A DNA stretch of 64,000 bases from Rhizobium sp. P40RR-XXII (GTDB taxonomy: Bacteria; Pseudomonadota; Alphaproteobacteria; Rhizobiales; Rhizobiaceae), in the NCBI RefSeq assembly GCF_012641405.1, contig NZ_JABAII010000004.1, forward strand, positions 186,001 through 250,000, read 5' to 3'. The first letter of the stretch is position 1, and every line of letters starts with the position of its first letter. Positions 17,427 through 26,876 of this stretch are shown piece by piece. A program made the position numbers and the translations under genes. The notes beneath the pieces were generated by a model. The model had not been told where the DNA came from. It was given only the letters and a program-made list of their open reading frames with translations, and did no database searches.

Positions 17427-20400
17427 TCAGTGCGTAGGCCCGGCATCCGTCGCTGGAGTGTCCGATGCTGTCGATACGACCTTCCCCTTGAAGATGCGGC
17501 GCACCGAGACGAAGAGCAGCGGGATGAAGAAGATGCCGAGCACCGTTGCAGAGATCATGCCGCCCATCACGCCGATGCCGATCGAGTTCTGGCTGCCTGA
17601 GCCGGCACCGTTGGCGATCGCCAGCGGCATGACGCCGAGGATGAAGGCGAGCGAGGTCATCAGGATCGGTCGCAGGCGCTGGCGGGATGCCACCAATGTC
17701 GCGTCGATCAGGTTCTTGCCCTGATTTTGCTGCTCGATGGCGAATTCGACGATCAGGATGGCGTTCTTGGCGGCCAGTCCGATGGTCGTCAGCAGACCGA
17801 CCTTGAAGTAGACATCGTTCGACTGGCCGAACAGGGTTGCGGCCAGCAAAGCGCCGAAGATGCCGATCGGCACCGACAGCATGACGGCAAGCGGGATCGA
17901 CCAGCTCTCGTAGAGGGCAGCAAGCGCCAGGAAGACGACCAGGATGGAGATGGCATAGAGCTGGCTTGCCTGGTTGCCTGACAGTTTTTCCTGAGCGGAC
18001 AGGCTGGTCCATTCGTGGCTGAAGCCCGGCGGTAGGCCCGCCATGATCTTGTCGATCTCGTTCATGGCATCGCCCGAGGAGACGCCCGGCGCGGCCGAAC
18101 CCTGGATTTCGACGGCGGACGAGCCGTTATAGCGTTCGAGGCGCGGCGAACCGTAGTTCCATTCGCCGTTCGAGAAGGCCGAGAACGGCACCATGTCGCC
18201 ACCGGAGTTGCGCACGTACCAGCGGCCGAAATCCTCCGGCTGCATGCGGAAATTCTTGTCCGCCTGCACGTAAACCTTCTTCACGCGACCGCGATCGATG
18301 AAGTCGTTAACGTATGTGCCGCCCCAGGCCGTCGACAAGGTCGTGTCGATGTCGGAAAGGGCGATATTCAATGCACTCGCTTTTTCTTGGTCGATGTTCA
18401 AGGAATATTGCGGCGTGTCTTCCTGGCCGTTCGGACGGGTGCCGAACAGCTTCGGGTTCTTTGCCGCGGCGCCAAGCAGTTGGTTGCGGGCCTGGATCAA
18501 TGCGGCATGGCCGGCGCCGTTGATATCCTTGATGAAGAAGTCAAAGCCGCTCGAACTGCCGAAGCCGGGGATCGCCGGAGGCGCCAGCGCGAAGACGCTG
18601 CCGTCCTTGATCTTCGAGAAGGCACCCATGGCGCGACCGGCAATTGCCTGCGCTTTCGATTGCGGCGTCTTGCGCTGGTCGAAGTCCTTCAGCCTGACGA
18701 AGACGATACCGACATTCTGGCCCTGACCGCTGAAGCCGAAACCGGCAACCGCGAACGCGCCTTCCACATAATCCTTCTCGTTGTTGAGATAGTAGTCCTT
18801 CACCCGGTTGAGCACGGTCCAGGTACGGGAGTCCGTCGCACCCGGAGGGAGCTGGATCGCGGTCAACAGGATACCCTGGTCCTCTTCCGGCAGGAAGGAA
18901 CTCGGCAGGCGGTTGAAGAGATAGCCGACACCGACGCCGATCAGGACGAACACCAGCAGGAAAACCATGGTGAGACGTATCATGCCGTGGACGCTGCGCT
19001 GATAGCGATGCGTCGCCCGTTCGAAGTTGCGGTTGAACCAGCCGAAAACACCCTTTTCCTTCGATCCGTGTTCGGGGTTTTTCAGAATGGTCGCGCAAAG
19101 AGCCGGCGTCAGGATCAAGGCAACGATGACCGAGAGGACCATCGCCGAGACGATCGTCACAGAGAACTGGCGATAGATGACGCCGACCGAACCGGAGAAG
19201 AAGGCCATCGGAATGAACACGGCCGACAGGACCGTCGCGATGCCGATCAGCGCGCCGGTGATTTCCTGCATCGACTTGATCGTCGCCTCGCGCGGCGACA
19301 ATCCCTCTTCCTCCATCACGCGCTCGACGTTTTCGACGACGACGATGGCATCGTCGACCAAAAGGCCGATGGCGAGCACCATGCCGAACATGGTGAGCGT
19401 ATTGATCGAATAGCCGAACAGGGAGAGCACGCCGAAAGTGCCAAGCAGGACGACGGGGACGGCGAGCGTCGGGATCAGCGTGGCGCGGATGTTCTGCAGG
19501 AAGACGAACATGACGATGAAGACGAGCACGATGGCTTCGAACAGCGTCTTGACCACGTCCTCGATCGACAGCTTCACGAACGGCGTCGTGTCGTAGGGAT
19601 AGACCACCTCGACATTCGGTGGCAGGGTCTGGCTCAGATTGTTGATGGTGGTCCGCACCGCTTCCGCCGTGTTGATGGCATTGGCGCCCGAGGCGAGCAT
19701 GACGGCAAGACCGGCCGAAGGATGACCGTTGTAAGTGCTCGACGTCGTGTAGCTTTCTGCCCCGAGCTCGACGGTGGCGACATCGTTGAGCCGTACCAGC
19801 GAGCCATTGGACTGGCTCTTCAGGATGATGTTTTCGAATTGCTCAGGTGTCTGCAGGCGGCTTTTGGCCGTCACCGTCGCGTTGAGCTGCTGACCCTTGC
19901 GCTGGGGCAGAGCGCCGAGCTGACCGGCGGAAACCTGCGAATTCTGTGCCTGGATCGCGGTCGTGACATCGCTCACCATCAGCTGGTACTTGGCGAGTTT
20001 GTCCGGATCCACCCAGATGCGCATGGCATAGCCGGAACCGAAGATCTGCGTATTGCCGACGCCTTCGATACGCTTCAGCGTATCGTTGAGCGTGCTCGAA
20101 ACATAGTCGGCAAGGTCGTTCGAGTTGAGTTTGCCATCCGTCGATACGAAGCCGACGACCATCAGGAAGTTCGACGTCGACTTGGAAACGACGATACCGC
20201 TGGTCTGGACTGTTGTCGGCAATTGCGCGGTGACGAGCTGCAGCTTGTTCTGCACCTGCATCTGCGCGACGTCGGAATCCGCCTTGTTGTTGAAGGTCAG
20301 CGAGATCGAGGCCTGGCCCGTGGAGGTCGAGGTCGACGTCATGTAATCGAGGTTGTCGATACCCGTCATGCCCTGTTCGATGACCTTGGTCACCGAGTTT

Positions 20401-20573
20401 TCGACGGTTGCGGCATCTGCACCGGAATAGCTGGCCGAGATGCTGACCGTGGTCGGTGCGATCTGCGGATATTGCGAGATCGACAGCGTGAGGATCGAAA
20501 GCGCACCCGCCAGCATGATGACGATGGCGATAACCCAGGCAAAGATCGGCCGGTCAATGAAGAAACGAGACAT
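17427..20573 (-). CDS. RND multidrug efflux permease, AcrB-like (HAE1)
   Basis: A 1048-residue inner-membrane pump, full AcrB length. It begins [17 protein letters not shown] and has the AcrB-type [15 protein letters not shown] entry; the proton-relay Asp pair is in [18 protein letters not shown] and the Lys in [17 protein letters not shown]. Compared with the twin permeases upstream it is nearer to AcrB, BepE and Agrobacterium AmeB. It follows its adaptor gene by 9 bases on the minus strand and would be repressed by the divergent TetR protein. Likely substrates are hydrophobic drugs, bile-like compounds or plant phenolics, inferred only from relatives. Confidence 0.93.
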   Translation of the reverse strand: MSRFFIDRPIFAWVIAIVIMLAGALSILTLSISQYPQIAPTTVSISASYSGADAATVENSVTKVIEQGMTGIDNLDYMTSTSTSTGQASISLTFNNKADSDVAQMQVQNKLQLVTAQLPTTVQTSGIVVSKSTSNFLMVVGFVSTDGKLNSNDLADYVSSTLNDTLKRIEGVGNTQIFGSGYAMRIWVDPDKLAKYQLMVSDVTTAIQAQNSQVSAGQLGALPQRKGQQLNATVTAKSRLQTPEQFENIILKSQSNGSLVRLNDVATVELGAESYTTSSTYNGHPSAGLAVMLASGANAINTAEAVRTTINNLSQTLPPNVEVVYPYDTTPFVKLSIEDVVKTLFEAIVLVFIVMFVFLQNIRATLIPTLAVPVVLLGTFGVLSLFGYSINTLTMFGMVLAIGLLVDDAIVVVENVERVMEEEGLSPREATIKSMQEITGALIGIATVLSAVFIPMAFFSGSVGVIYRQFSVTIVSAMVLSVIVALILTPALCATILKNPEHGSKEKGVFGWFNRNFERATHRYQRSVHGMIRLTMVFLLVFVLIGVGVGYLFNRLPSSFLPEEDQGILLTAIQLPPGATDSRTWTVLNRVKDYYLNNEKDYVEGAFAVAGFGFSGQGQNVGIVFVRLKDFDQRKTPQSKAQAIAGRAMGAFSKIKDGSVFALAPPAIPGFGSSSGFDFFIKDINGAGHAALIQARNQLLGAAAKNPKLFGTRPNGQEDTPQYSLNIDQEKASALNIALSDIDTTLSTAWGGTYVNDFIDRGRVKKVYVQADKNFRMQPEDFGRWYVRNSGGDMVPFSAFSNGEWNYGSPRLERYNGSSAVEIQGSAAPGVSSGDAMNEIDKIMAGLPPGFSHEWTSLSAQEKLSGNQASQLYAISILVVFLALAALYESWSIPLAVMLSVPIGIFGALLAATLFGQSNDVYFKVGLLTTIGLAAKNAILIVEFAIEQQNQGKNLIDATLVASRQRLRPILMTSLAFILGVMPLAIANGAGSGSQNSIGIGVMGGMISATVLGIFFIPLLFVSVRRIFKGKVVSTASDTPATDAGPTH

Positions 20574-20582
20574 TAAACCACC

Positions 20583-21884
20583 TCACTTCTGAGCGCCGGA
20601 GGCGGCTTTGGTATCTGTCTTTTCCAATTCGGCTTGCTCCGTAGACTTGCCGTCGGCGGCAGCCTGCTTCACCTCGCCGGTGGCATCGTCGATCGTCACC
20701 GGAGAAACAGTGACTTCCTGCCCGTCGCGGACGCGCTGGATGCCTTCGACGATGACGCGATCACCATCCTTGACGCCTTCGGCGATGAGCCAGCTGTTGC
20801 CGATGCTGCGCTGAACTTTCAGCACCCGCTGCTGCACCTTGCCGTCGGTGGTCACGAACATGGCGATCGGTTCGCCCTTCGTGTTGCGCGTCACGGCGCG
20901 CTGTGGCACCAGGAAGCTGTTTTCGGCAATGCCTTCCTGAATAGTTGCACGCACATACATGCCGGGCAACAGAACACGATCGGAATTGGGGAAGACGGCG
21001 CGCACCGTGATGGTGCCGACGGTTTCAGCGACGGAGGATTCCGCAAATTCCAGCTTGCCGGTTTCCTTGTACTGGCTGCCGTCTTCGAGCGTCAGATGCA
21101 CGGAGACATTGTCGCCGCTGGTCTTCAGCCGACCGTCGGCAACGGCACGACGGAATTCGAGCAGGTTGGTGCTCGACTGCGTGACGTCGACATTGATCGG
21201 ATCGAGCTGACGAATGGTGGTCAGTGCTGTCGTTTGTTCGGCGGTGACGAGGGCGCCGACGGTAACCGCCGAAGCGTCGACGCGGCCGCCGATCGGCGCG
21301 CGCATCTTGGTATAGTCGAGATTGATGCGCGCTGTTTCAAGGGCCGCTTTTGCGGACGCCACGTCGGCGGTCGCCTGAGCCAAAGTGGAAAGTGCGTCAT
21401 CCAGATTTTGCTTGCTGACCGCATCCTGCGCCGTCAGGCTCTTATAGCGATCTACTTTCGACTGTGCGCTCGGAACGGCCCCTTCCGCCTTCTGCAGGGC
21501 TGCGGTGGCGCTGTCATAGGATGCCTGATAGGAGGCAGGATCGATTTCATAGAGCACATCGCCCGCTTTGACCTCGCTGCCTTCCTTGAAATTGCGGCTG
21601 CGAATAATGCCGCCGACCTGCGGCCGCACTTCAGCAACGAGATAGGCGCTGGTGCGGCCCGGCAGTTCCGCGGTGATCGCGACGGATTGCGGATGCAGCG
21701 ACATCGCGCTGACTTCCGTCTTGACGGCCGGCGCATTGTTCTGGGCGGTATTCTGCTGGTTGCAGCCGGCCAGCAACATCGCGAGTGCAATCCCCGCGAC
21801 GGTTATCGACGCGCGGCCGGCCGAAAAGCGGTTGGATACTATCGTATATGTGGGCGCAGAAGTGGGGATGGCGAGCTTTCGCAC
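20583..21884 (-). CDS. RND efflux adaptor lipoprotein, AcrA-like
   Basis: A 433-residue membrane-fusion protein. The lipobox LLAGC near residue 41 predicts a lipid-anchored periplasmic protein like AcrA. The lipoyl-like halves (AEVRPQVGGIIRSRNFKEGS and KMRAPIGGRVDASAVTVG) flank a coiled-coil hairpin, followed by the beta-barrel domain. The start is a GTG with AGGA about eight bases upstream, giving a long n-region before the lipobox; a later in-frame start is possible. First gene of the adaptor-permease operon, with its own sigma-70-type promoter and a candidate operator in the gap to the divergent tetR gene. Confidence 0.92.
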   Translation of the reverse strand: MRKLAIPTSAPTYTIVSNRFSAGRASITVAGIALAMLLAGCNQQNTAQNNAPAVKTEVSAMSLHPQSVAITAELPGRTSAYLVAEVRPQVGGIIRSRNFKEGSEVKAGDVLYEIDPASYQASYDSATAALQKAEGAVPSAQSKVDRYKSLTAQDAVSKQNLDDALSTLAQATADVASAKAALETARINLDYTKMRAPIGGRVDASAVTVGALVTAEQTTALTTIRQLDPINVDVTQSSTNLLEFRRAVADGRLKTSGDNVSVHLTLEDGSQYKETGKLEFAESSVAETVGTITVRAVFPNSDRVLLPGMYVRATIQEGIAENSFLVPQRAVTRNTKGEPIAMFVTTDGKVQQRVLKVQRSIGNSWLIAEGVKDGDRVIVEGIQRVRDGQEVTVSPVTIDDATGEVKQAAADGKSTEQAELEKTDTKAASGAQK

Positions 21885-21910
21885 GTTGCTATTTCCTGTT
21901 GCCTTATTTA

Positions 21911-21956
21911 CAGTACCAAGTCGTACAGAAAATATTTATACTGCTTCAAATGTCAA
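21911..21956 (-). promoter_or_regulatory. Promoter and TetR operator of the AcrAB-like operon
   Basis: On the minus strand a perfect -35 TTGACA (21951-21956) and a -10 TATTTT (21929-21934) are 16 bases apart. Just downstream, CTGTAC-6-GTACTG (21911-21928) is a near-perfect palindrome across the expected transcription start. That placement in the 102-base gap between the adaptor and the divergent tetR gene fits repression of the pump by the TetR protein. Confidence 0.6.
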
Positions 21957-21986
21957 TCGCATTCGGCTGTTGGGGTCAAGACGGAA

Positions 21987-22664
21987 GTGCTGACAAAAGA
22001 ACGAGCAGGCAGGGCTGATCAGGCCGCCAAGCGACGGCCGCGAGGACGCCCCAAAACCGCGAATGACGCCGCGCGCCGCGCGGAGATCGTCAGTGTGGCA
22101 CGCACCACTTTCTATGAACTTGGCTACGGCGGTACGACGATGGATCTCGTTGCCGCCCGATGCCGGATTTCAAAGCAGACCCTCTACAAGTTGTTTCCGA
22201 GCAAGGCTGATTTGTTCACGGCGATCATTGCTGAGCATCGCTCGTCCATGCTGGCCCTCCCGCGCGATCCTGACGAGAATCTACCCCTTGCCGAGGCGCT
22301 TGAGCAGATCTTCATGATCAATATGGATGAAGCCCAGGAGCGCGAACGCGAGGCTTTTATCCATCTCTCGATCAGCGAATCGCAGCAATTTCCGGAGGTG
22401 GCAACATTGATGCACACCTATGGCGCAAAGCAATCGCAACAGATGCTTGCCGACTGGCTAAGCCAGCAGCAAAGACGTGGCCTGATCGAGATTGCCGATG
22501 TTGCTAGCGGGGCGCGCATGCTGATGACCGTGATCTTCGGTGCCATGATTTCCAAACCGGGTCGTCCGAGCGACTGGCCGGACCGTGAAACACGGCTGCG
22601 CCATCTGCGCCAATGCATCTCGATTTTTGTCGCGGGCGTGCAGCCGCGCAAGGATGCTCGTTAG
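21987..22664 (+). CDS. TetR-family repressor of the efflux operon
   Basis: A 225-residue TetR-family regulator divergent from the AcrAB-like operon. A basic N-terminal tail (KRRPRGRPK) precedes the helix-turn-helix (TTMDLVAARCRISKQTLYKLFPSKADLF, read as two blocks around residue 50-75); the C-terminal ligand domain is of the AcrR/AmeR type with a C-terminal TetR_C segment. The GTG at 21987 is the best start: upstream codons continue only through the promoter region of the pump. Ligand binding to this protein would release the pump promoter. The assignment to the pump is by position. Confidence 0.88.
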   Translation: MLTKERAGRADQAAKRRPRGRPKTANDAARRAEIVSVARTTFYELGYGGTTMDLVAARCRISKQTLYKLFPSKADLFTAIIAEHRSSMLALPRDPDENLPLAEALEQIFMINMDEAQEREREAFIHLSISESQQFPEVATLMHTYGAKQSQQMLADWLSQQQRRGLIEIADVASGARMLMTVIFGAMISKPGRPSDWPDRETRLRHLRQCISIFVAGVQPRKDAR

Positions 22665-22700
22665 CCTGCTTGTCCGGCCACCTTCCTGCGCAAAACGACA

Positions 22701-22733
22701 ATGCCGATATGGTCCGTCGAACCATATCGGCAT
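22701..22733. terminator. 13-bp perfect hairpin between tetR and a converging small gene
   Basis: ATGCCGATATGGT (22701-22713) is exactly complementary to ACCATATCGGCAT (22721-22733) with a 7-base loop. It sits between the 3' ends of tetR and the minus-strand gene at 22770. There is no T-run, so termination would rely on the strong stem. Confidence 0.6.
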
Positions 22734-22769
22734 CGTTCGGGATCCCGACAGAAGCCGGAATCGATTAGC

Positions 22770-23009
22770 TCAGTGTGCCACCACGTTTGCTACTTCCGTA
22801 CCCTCGTCGAAAAAGAGATTCCGCAGGCCATTTGCATACATTTCCTGCAGCACGGCCCCAAGCGCCAGATCCAGACACCAGACCGGGAATTCCGCATTCA
22901 GGTTCTTGGCGCTCTGCCGCGCATAGGTAATGAGCCGAGCGATTGACGCCAGTTCCTTGAGCGAATCTGGATCCTGGTGTGTTGCTCCGATCGGAAGTGC
23001 CGCTGTCAT
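22770..23009 (-). CDS. Small protein of unknown function
   Basis: A 79-residue soluble acidic protein with a good GAGGGC ribosome site seven bases before its ATG. The middle (SLKELASIARLITYARQSAK) is probably helical, followed by a hydrophobic segment with one Cys (FPVWCLDLALGAVLQEMY). I do not recognise the family. Codon use and the ribosome site make it a likely real gene. It is transcribed from the long gap that also follows the xre gene. Confidence 0.55.
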   Translation of the reverse strand: MTAALPIGATHQDPDSLKELASIARLITYARQSAKNLNAEFPVWCLDLALGAVLQEMYANGLRNLFFDEGTEVANVVAH

Positions 23010-23359
23010 TTCATGCCCTCTATTGCCCCCGTTCCCGGCAGACGAATCGTGTCTGGCTCAGGAACATGAGCAAACCGTAACGGATGTTTTACAGCTTGGC
23101 GCGTGACATGCAGCGTGACACGAGGCTTGACTGCGGCAGAATCTTGCCTTTGCAACTTCAGGACGCGAAACGGCTTGAAATGCGATCGGTGAAAGGGTGG
23201 GCAAGCAATATCCCCGCGCTGGATGCCCGGCCCGACCTCGGCCCATGCTGCCGTCCACAGGTCGGTTCGGCATTATCGGGTGAGGATGTCGGGCCTTGCG
23301 GCATGTTTCGGGCTAGCGCCAGCACTATGCCGTCAGCCCGATTTCCGGGAGGCTACAGG
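23010..23359. other. 350-base gene-free stretch with interlocking inverted repeats
   Basis: No convincing gene is present. Just downstream of the xre stop codon two stems overlap in a-b-a'-b' order: CGGCAT (23299-23304) with ATGCCG (23327-23332), and TCGGGCT (23308-23314) with AGCCCGA (23335-23341). They could form a pseudoknot or two alternative hairpins. The right-hand function may be termination of xre; the left part should contain the promoter of the small gene ending at 22770. Confidence 0.4.
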
Positions 23360-23818
23360 TCAGTTGCGAAGGCTTGCCGACACGTTCGTTGTCTGCGGTA
23401 CATGGTCCGGCAGGGAATCGGACGCATTCGCGAGCGACTTCACCAACGTCAGCACGGACTGGCGAACGCCGGGATCGTTGATCTTCATGAACGCCTTGTT
23501 GAGATTCAGGCCCTCTTTCGAGGTCAGGAAATCCGATAGATCCTCGAGGCCGTTGAATGCGCCGAGGCCGTCCGTGTTCAGCGGCTGCGTATTGTCCTGC
23601 TGGAAGAAGAAGGCGACCGGCACAGCCAGCACGCCAGCTATCGCCTGCAGCCGGCTGGCACCGATGCGATTGGTGCCTTTTTCGTATTTCTGTACCTGTT
23701 GAAAGGTGACGCCAATCTGCTCAGCGAGTCGCTCCTGACTCATGCCGAGCATAAGTCGGCGCGTGCGCACACGAGAGCCAACATAGGCATCGATCGGGTT
23801 AGGTACTTTTGCACTCAC
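23360..23818 (-). CDS. XRE-family helix-turn-helix regulator
   Basis: A 152-residue regulator of a type common in rhizobia. Residues 8-65 form a Cro/CI-type HTH (VRTRRLMLGMSQERLAEQIG then TFQQVQKYEKGTNRIGASRL); the rest is a variable tail (about residues 80-152) with no recognised ligand domain. The gene stands alone. The target genes are unknown; the neighbouring small gene and the secreted protein are the nearest candidates. Confidence 0.88.
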   Translation of the reverse strand: MSAKVPNPIDAYVGSRVRTRRLMLGMSQERLAEQIGVTFQQVQKYEKGTNRIGASRLQAIAGVLAVPVAFFFQQDNTQPLNTDGLGAFNGLEDLSDFLTSKEGLNLNKAFMKINDPGVRQSVLTLVKSLANASDSLPDHVPQTTNVSASLRN

Positions 23819-24025
23819 TGCGCAATCTCCTTATCAAATAGGGGACCTGGCGGACATGGCCCCGCTCCCGAGACTCGGGAGTCAAGTTCGCGAGCTCTAT
23901 CTGCCCGCAAAATGTGCGTTAAATATGAGTAGAATTCAACCAAGAGTCATTTTCTGTAATATATTGTAATCCCACTGTTACATGACCACAGAAAAAACCG
24001 ATGCGCGTCAATGCAGATCAACGTG

Positions 24026-24334
24026 TTAATGCGGATTGAAAACGGAAGACGATTTGCAGTTGCGGACCGGGCAAAGCGGATTGTCTTTCGCGGGAATGTA
24101 GGCGCGCGCTGCATAATCGCCCAAACCACATTGGCCGTCATCGGCGACATATCGGTCATACAGCACGATACGTCCGCCTCGCGAAGGATAGCGAAATATT
24201 GCGGCGCGCTCGCCGGCGATCAGCTGCTGCACGGACGTGCAAGTTTTGCTCGACGATTCGTAGCGCGAGATGGCCGAAGCGGGTCCGGCCATCGAGATGG
24301 TCGCCAGAACTAAGGCTGTGGCAATGATCCTCAT
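24026..24334 (-). CDS. Small secreted Cys-containing protein
   Basis: A 102-residue exported protein. The ATG at 24334 follows GGGGGA by seven bases and begins a clean signal peptide (MRIIATALVLATISMAGPASA). The mature part has four Cys residues (SKTCTS, DGQCGLG, NPLCPVRNC), enough for two disulfides, and many Tyr/Arg. I do not recognise a named domain; similar short secreted proteins are common in Rhizobium genomes. It is divergent from the ABC binding-protein genes. Confidence 0.65.
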   Translation of the reverse strand: MRIIATALVLATISMAGPASAISRYESSSKTCTSVQQLIAGERAAIFRYPSRGGRIVLYDRYVADDGQCGLGDYAARAYIPAKDNPLCPVRNCKSSSVFNPH

Positions 24335-24492
24335 GGATGGTCCCCCGGTGACAGCGCTCAATCCAAAATAGTGGCGCTACGGGAAATGCCAAGATGCGGC
24401 GACGCTTCTCGTTGTAGGATGATCCGGCTTCCCATCCGCAAATGCTCCTCCTTGCGATTTGTGGACCGGGAAGGAAGCTGCTTTCAGCTCAA

Positions 24493-24536
24493 TGAAAGGT
24501 TGGATGTGCATGTCTTTCCCGCTTCAAGAGGAAGCG
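24493..24536 (+). promoter_or_regulatory. Leader motif of first ABC binding-protein gene
   Basis: TGAAAGGTTG (24493-24502) is followed by a hairpin CGCTTC-5-GAAGCG (24520-24536), 52 bases before the ATG. The same two blocks in the same spacing precede the second binding-protein gene. They may be a duplicated operator, a transcript leader structure, or both. Confidence 0.45.
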
Positions 24537-24587
24537 CGTGCCGTGCTGTCATCAATCGGCGCGATACATAATGGAGAGGAGGACTTC

Positions 24588-25601
24588 ATGCGTGCATCGA
24601 GCATTCTAAGATATTCGACGGCCTTGTCCCTTGCGATGGCTGCAGCCGCGTTTGCGGCAACGGCCGCACAAGCAGCAGGCAAGATATCGATCATGGTGGG
24701 CGGTTACGAAAAGCAAATCTACCTGCCGGCCAAGCTTGCGGAAGGGCTCGGGTATTTCAAGGACGAGGGTCTCAACGTCGAACTTCTCAACGAGCCTGCG
24801 GGGGTCGATGCGGAGAACGAAATGCTCGCCGGCGCCGTTCAGGGCGTCGTCGGCTTTTACGATCACTGCATCGACCTGCAGGGCAAAGGCAAGTTCGTCG
24901 AATCCGTCGTGCAATTCAGCCAGGCGCCGGGCGAGGTCGAGCTGGTGTCCTCCAAGCACCCGGAAATCAAATCCCCGGCTGATTTCAAGGGCAAGAACCT
25001 CGGCGTCACCGGCCTCGGTTCCTCGACCAATTTCCTGACGCAGTATCTGGCCGTCAAGAGCGGCCTGAAGCTCGGGGAATTCACGTCCGTTCCTGTCGGC
25101 GCCGGCCAGACCTTCATCGCCGCCATGCAGCAGGACGCCATCCAGGCCGGCATGACGACGGAGCCGACAATCTCGCGAATGGTGAAGACGGGCGAAGCCA
25201 ACGTTCTCATTGACATGCGCACGATGGCGGGCACGAAGGCCGTCCTTGGTGGCACTTATCCGGCCGCGTCGCTTTATATGAGTGCCGACTGGGTCGATGC
25301 CCACAAGGAGGAGGTCCAGAAGCTCGCGAACGCCTTCGTCAAGACGCTGCATTTCATCAACACCCATTCGGCCGCCGAGATCGCCGACAAGATGCCGAAA
25401 GATTTCTATGTCGGCGACAAGGAAGGCTATGTGAAGGCGCTCGAAAACGGCAAGGCCATGTTCACGCCTGACGGTGTTATGCCGGAAGATGGCCCGAAAA
25501 CCGTTCTCGCCGTTCTCTCCGAGTTTTCCAAGAACGTCCAGGGCAAGTCGATCGACCTGTCGAAGACCTATACGACTGAGTTCGTGAAGAACGCCAAATA
25601 G
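24588..25601 (+). CDS. ABC transporter substrate-binding protein, NMT1/TauA type (copy 1)
   Basis: A 337-residue periplasmic binding protein of the NitT/TauT/NMT1 group that feeds nitrate, sulfonate, pyrimidine or aromatic-acid importers. The ATG at 24588 follows GGAGAGGAGGA and begins a signal peptide ending AAQAA/GK at about residue 30. The mature protein starts KISIMVGGYEKQIYLPAKLA, then has the GYFKDEGL motif typical of this group and GVTGLGSSTNFL. It is nearly the same as the protein encoded 250 bases downstream; both match the ATPase and permease that follow. The ligand is not identifiable by eye. Confidence 0.88.
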   Translation: MRASSILRYSTALSLAMAAAAFAATAAQAAGKISIMVGGYEKQIYLPAKLAEGLGYFKDEGLNVELLNEPAGVDAENEMLAGAVQGVVGFYDHCIDLQGKGKFVESVVQFSQAPGEVELVSSKHPEIKSPADFKGKNLGVTGLGSSTNFLTQYLAVKSGLKLGEFTSVPVGAGQTFIAAMQQDAIQAGMTTEPTISRMVKTGEANVLIDMRTMAGTKAVLGGTYPAASLYMSADWVDAHKEEVQKLANAFVKTLHFINTHSAAEIADKMPKDFYVGDKEGYVKALENGKAMFTPDGVMPEDGPKTVLAVLSEFSKNVQGKSIDLSKTYTTEFVKNAK

Positions 25602-25670
25602 CGTGCAGTATCGTTCCCGGCATTGACCGGGCACTTCGGGTTTCACTTCCGATCCCGAAGTAGAAGAGAA

Positions 25671-25701
25671 GTGCCGGCGGCCATATTGGTGCTGCCGGCA
25701 C
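25671..25701 (+). repeat. Hairpin between the two binding-protein genes
   Basis: GTGCCGGC (25671-25678) pairs with GCCGGCAC (25694-25701), followed by an A/T-rich stretch. It could end or weaken transcription after copy 1, so that copy 2 depends on its own leader. Confidence 0.45.
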
Positions 25702-25755
25702 CGATAAAATAAAATTGCAATGTCGCCTTACGGAAATCGCGCACTGAAAGCTGGC

Positions 25756-25800
25756 TGAAAGGTTGCCCACGCTAGATTTGCTGAGCTTCGTGGAGGAAGC
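25756..25800 (+). promoter_or_regulatory. Leader motif of second ABC binding-protein gene
   Basis: TGAAAGGTTG (25756-25765) and the hairpin GCTTC-6-GAAGC (25785-25800) repeat the arrangement found before copy 1, again about 51 bases before the ATG, while the bases between the blocks differ. Retention of both blocks points to function. Confidence 0.45.
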
Positions 25801-25851
25801 GCCTTTCTAAAGCGTCATGTGGCGCAAGAAATAAAACAGGAGGAGACATTA

Positions 25852-26865
25852 ATGCGTCCATCGCGCGCGTTTTTTCATACCGTAGCCCTTTCCCTCGTCA
25901 TGACCGCTGCTTCGCTTGCAGCCACGGCAGCCAATGCCGCTGACAAGATTTCCATCATGGTGGGCGGCTACGAAAAGCAGATCTATCTGCCGGCCAAGCT
26001 CGCCGAATCCCTCGGATACTTCAAGGACGAAGGCCTCGACGTCGAGCTTCTCAACGAATCCGCCGGTGTCGACGCCGAAAACCAGCTGCTGGCAGGCGCC
26101 GTTCAGGGCGTCGTCGGCTTCTACGATCACTGCGTCGACCTGCAGGCCAAGGGCAAGTTCATTAAGTCGGTCGTGCAGTTCAGCCAGGCGCCCGGCGAAG
26201 TCGAGCTGGTCTCGGCCAAGTATCCTGATATCAAGTCCTTCGCCGATCTCAAGGGCAAGCGTGCCGGCGTCACCGGCCTCGGTTCCTCCACCAACTTCCT
26301 GACGCTCTACATGGCATCGAAGGCTGGGCTCTCGCCTGCCGACGTCACGCCGGTTCCGGTCGGCGCCGGCCAGACCTTCATCGCCGCCATGCAGCAGGAC
26401 GCTATCCAGGTGGGCATGACCACCGAACCGACGATCTCGCGCCTGCTGAAGACGGGCGAAGCCAAGATCCTTGTCGATCTGCGCACGCTGAAGGGCACAG
26501 AGGAAGCGCTCGGCGGCACCTATCCGGCCGCTTCGCTCTACATGGATGCCGCATGGGTCGACGCCCATAAGGAAGAAGTGCAGAAGCTTGCAAACGCCTT
26601 CGTCAAGACGCTGCGCTTCATCAACACCCATTCCGGCGCCGAGATCGCCGACAAGATGCCGAAGGACTTCTACGTCGGCGACAAGGACGGCTACATCAAG
26701 GCTCTCGACGCGGGCAAGGAAATGTTCACGGCCGACGGCGTGATGCCGGAAGATGGCCCGAAGACCGTTCTCGCCGTGCTCTCGCAGTTCTCTAAGAACG
26801 TCAAGGGCAAGACCATCGACCTGTCGAAGACCTACACGACGGAGTTCGTCAAGAACGTCAAGTAA
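25852..26865 (+). CDS. ABC transporter substrate-binding protein, NMT1/TauA type (copy 2)
   Basis: A 337-residue periplasmic protein, exactly as long as its upstream twin and identical to it over most of its length (for example GAGQTFIAAMQQDAIQ and EDGPKTVLAVLS are shared). The ATG at 25852 follows AGGAGGAG. Signal peptide residues 1-30 differ more from the twin than the mature protein does. Differences in the mature part cluster around residues 140-180 and 205-220 and could alter ligand preference. It lies directly before the ATPase gene, separated by a strong hairpin. Confidence 0.88.
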   Translation: MRPSRAFFHTVALSLVMTAASLAATAANAADKISIMVGGYEKQIYLPAKLAESLGYFKDEGLDVELLNESAGVDAENQLLAGAVQGVVGFYDHCVDLQAKGKFIKSVVQFSQAPGEVELVSAKYPDIKSFADLKGKRAGVTGLGSSTNFLTLYMASKAGLSPADVTPVPVGAGQTFIAAMQQDAIQVGMTTEPTISRLLKTGEAKILVDLRTLKGTEEALGGTYPAASLYMDAAWVDAHKEEVQKLANAFVKTLRFINTHSGAEIADKMPKDFYVGDKDGYIKALDAGKEMFTADGVMPEDGPKTVLAVLSQFSKNVKGKTIDLSKTYTTEFVKNVK

Positions 26866-26876
26866 GCAGTCATAAC

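Noticed and set aside
18387..20576. 729-codon open frame antisense to the AcrB-like permease gene
   Set aside because: Its translation is Arg/Asp/His-rich without domains, as expected from the complement of a GC-rich gene; the RND gene is certain.
23084..23702. Plus-strand open frames across the gap and opposite the xre gene
   Set aside because: They overlap the certain XRE regulator and have no protein-like features.
24362..24587. Possible riboswitch before the first binding-protein gene
   Set aside because: No TPP, cobalamin or other known aptamer core is seen; only the short shared leader motif can be supported.
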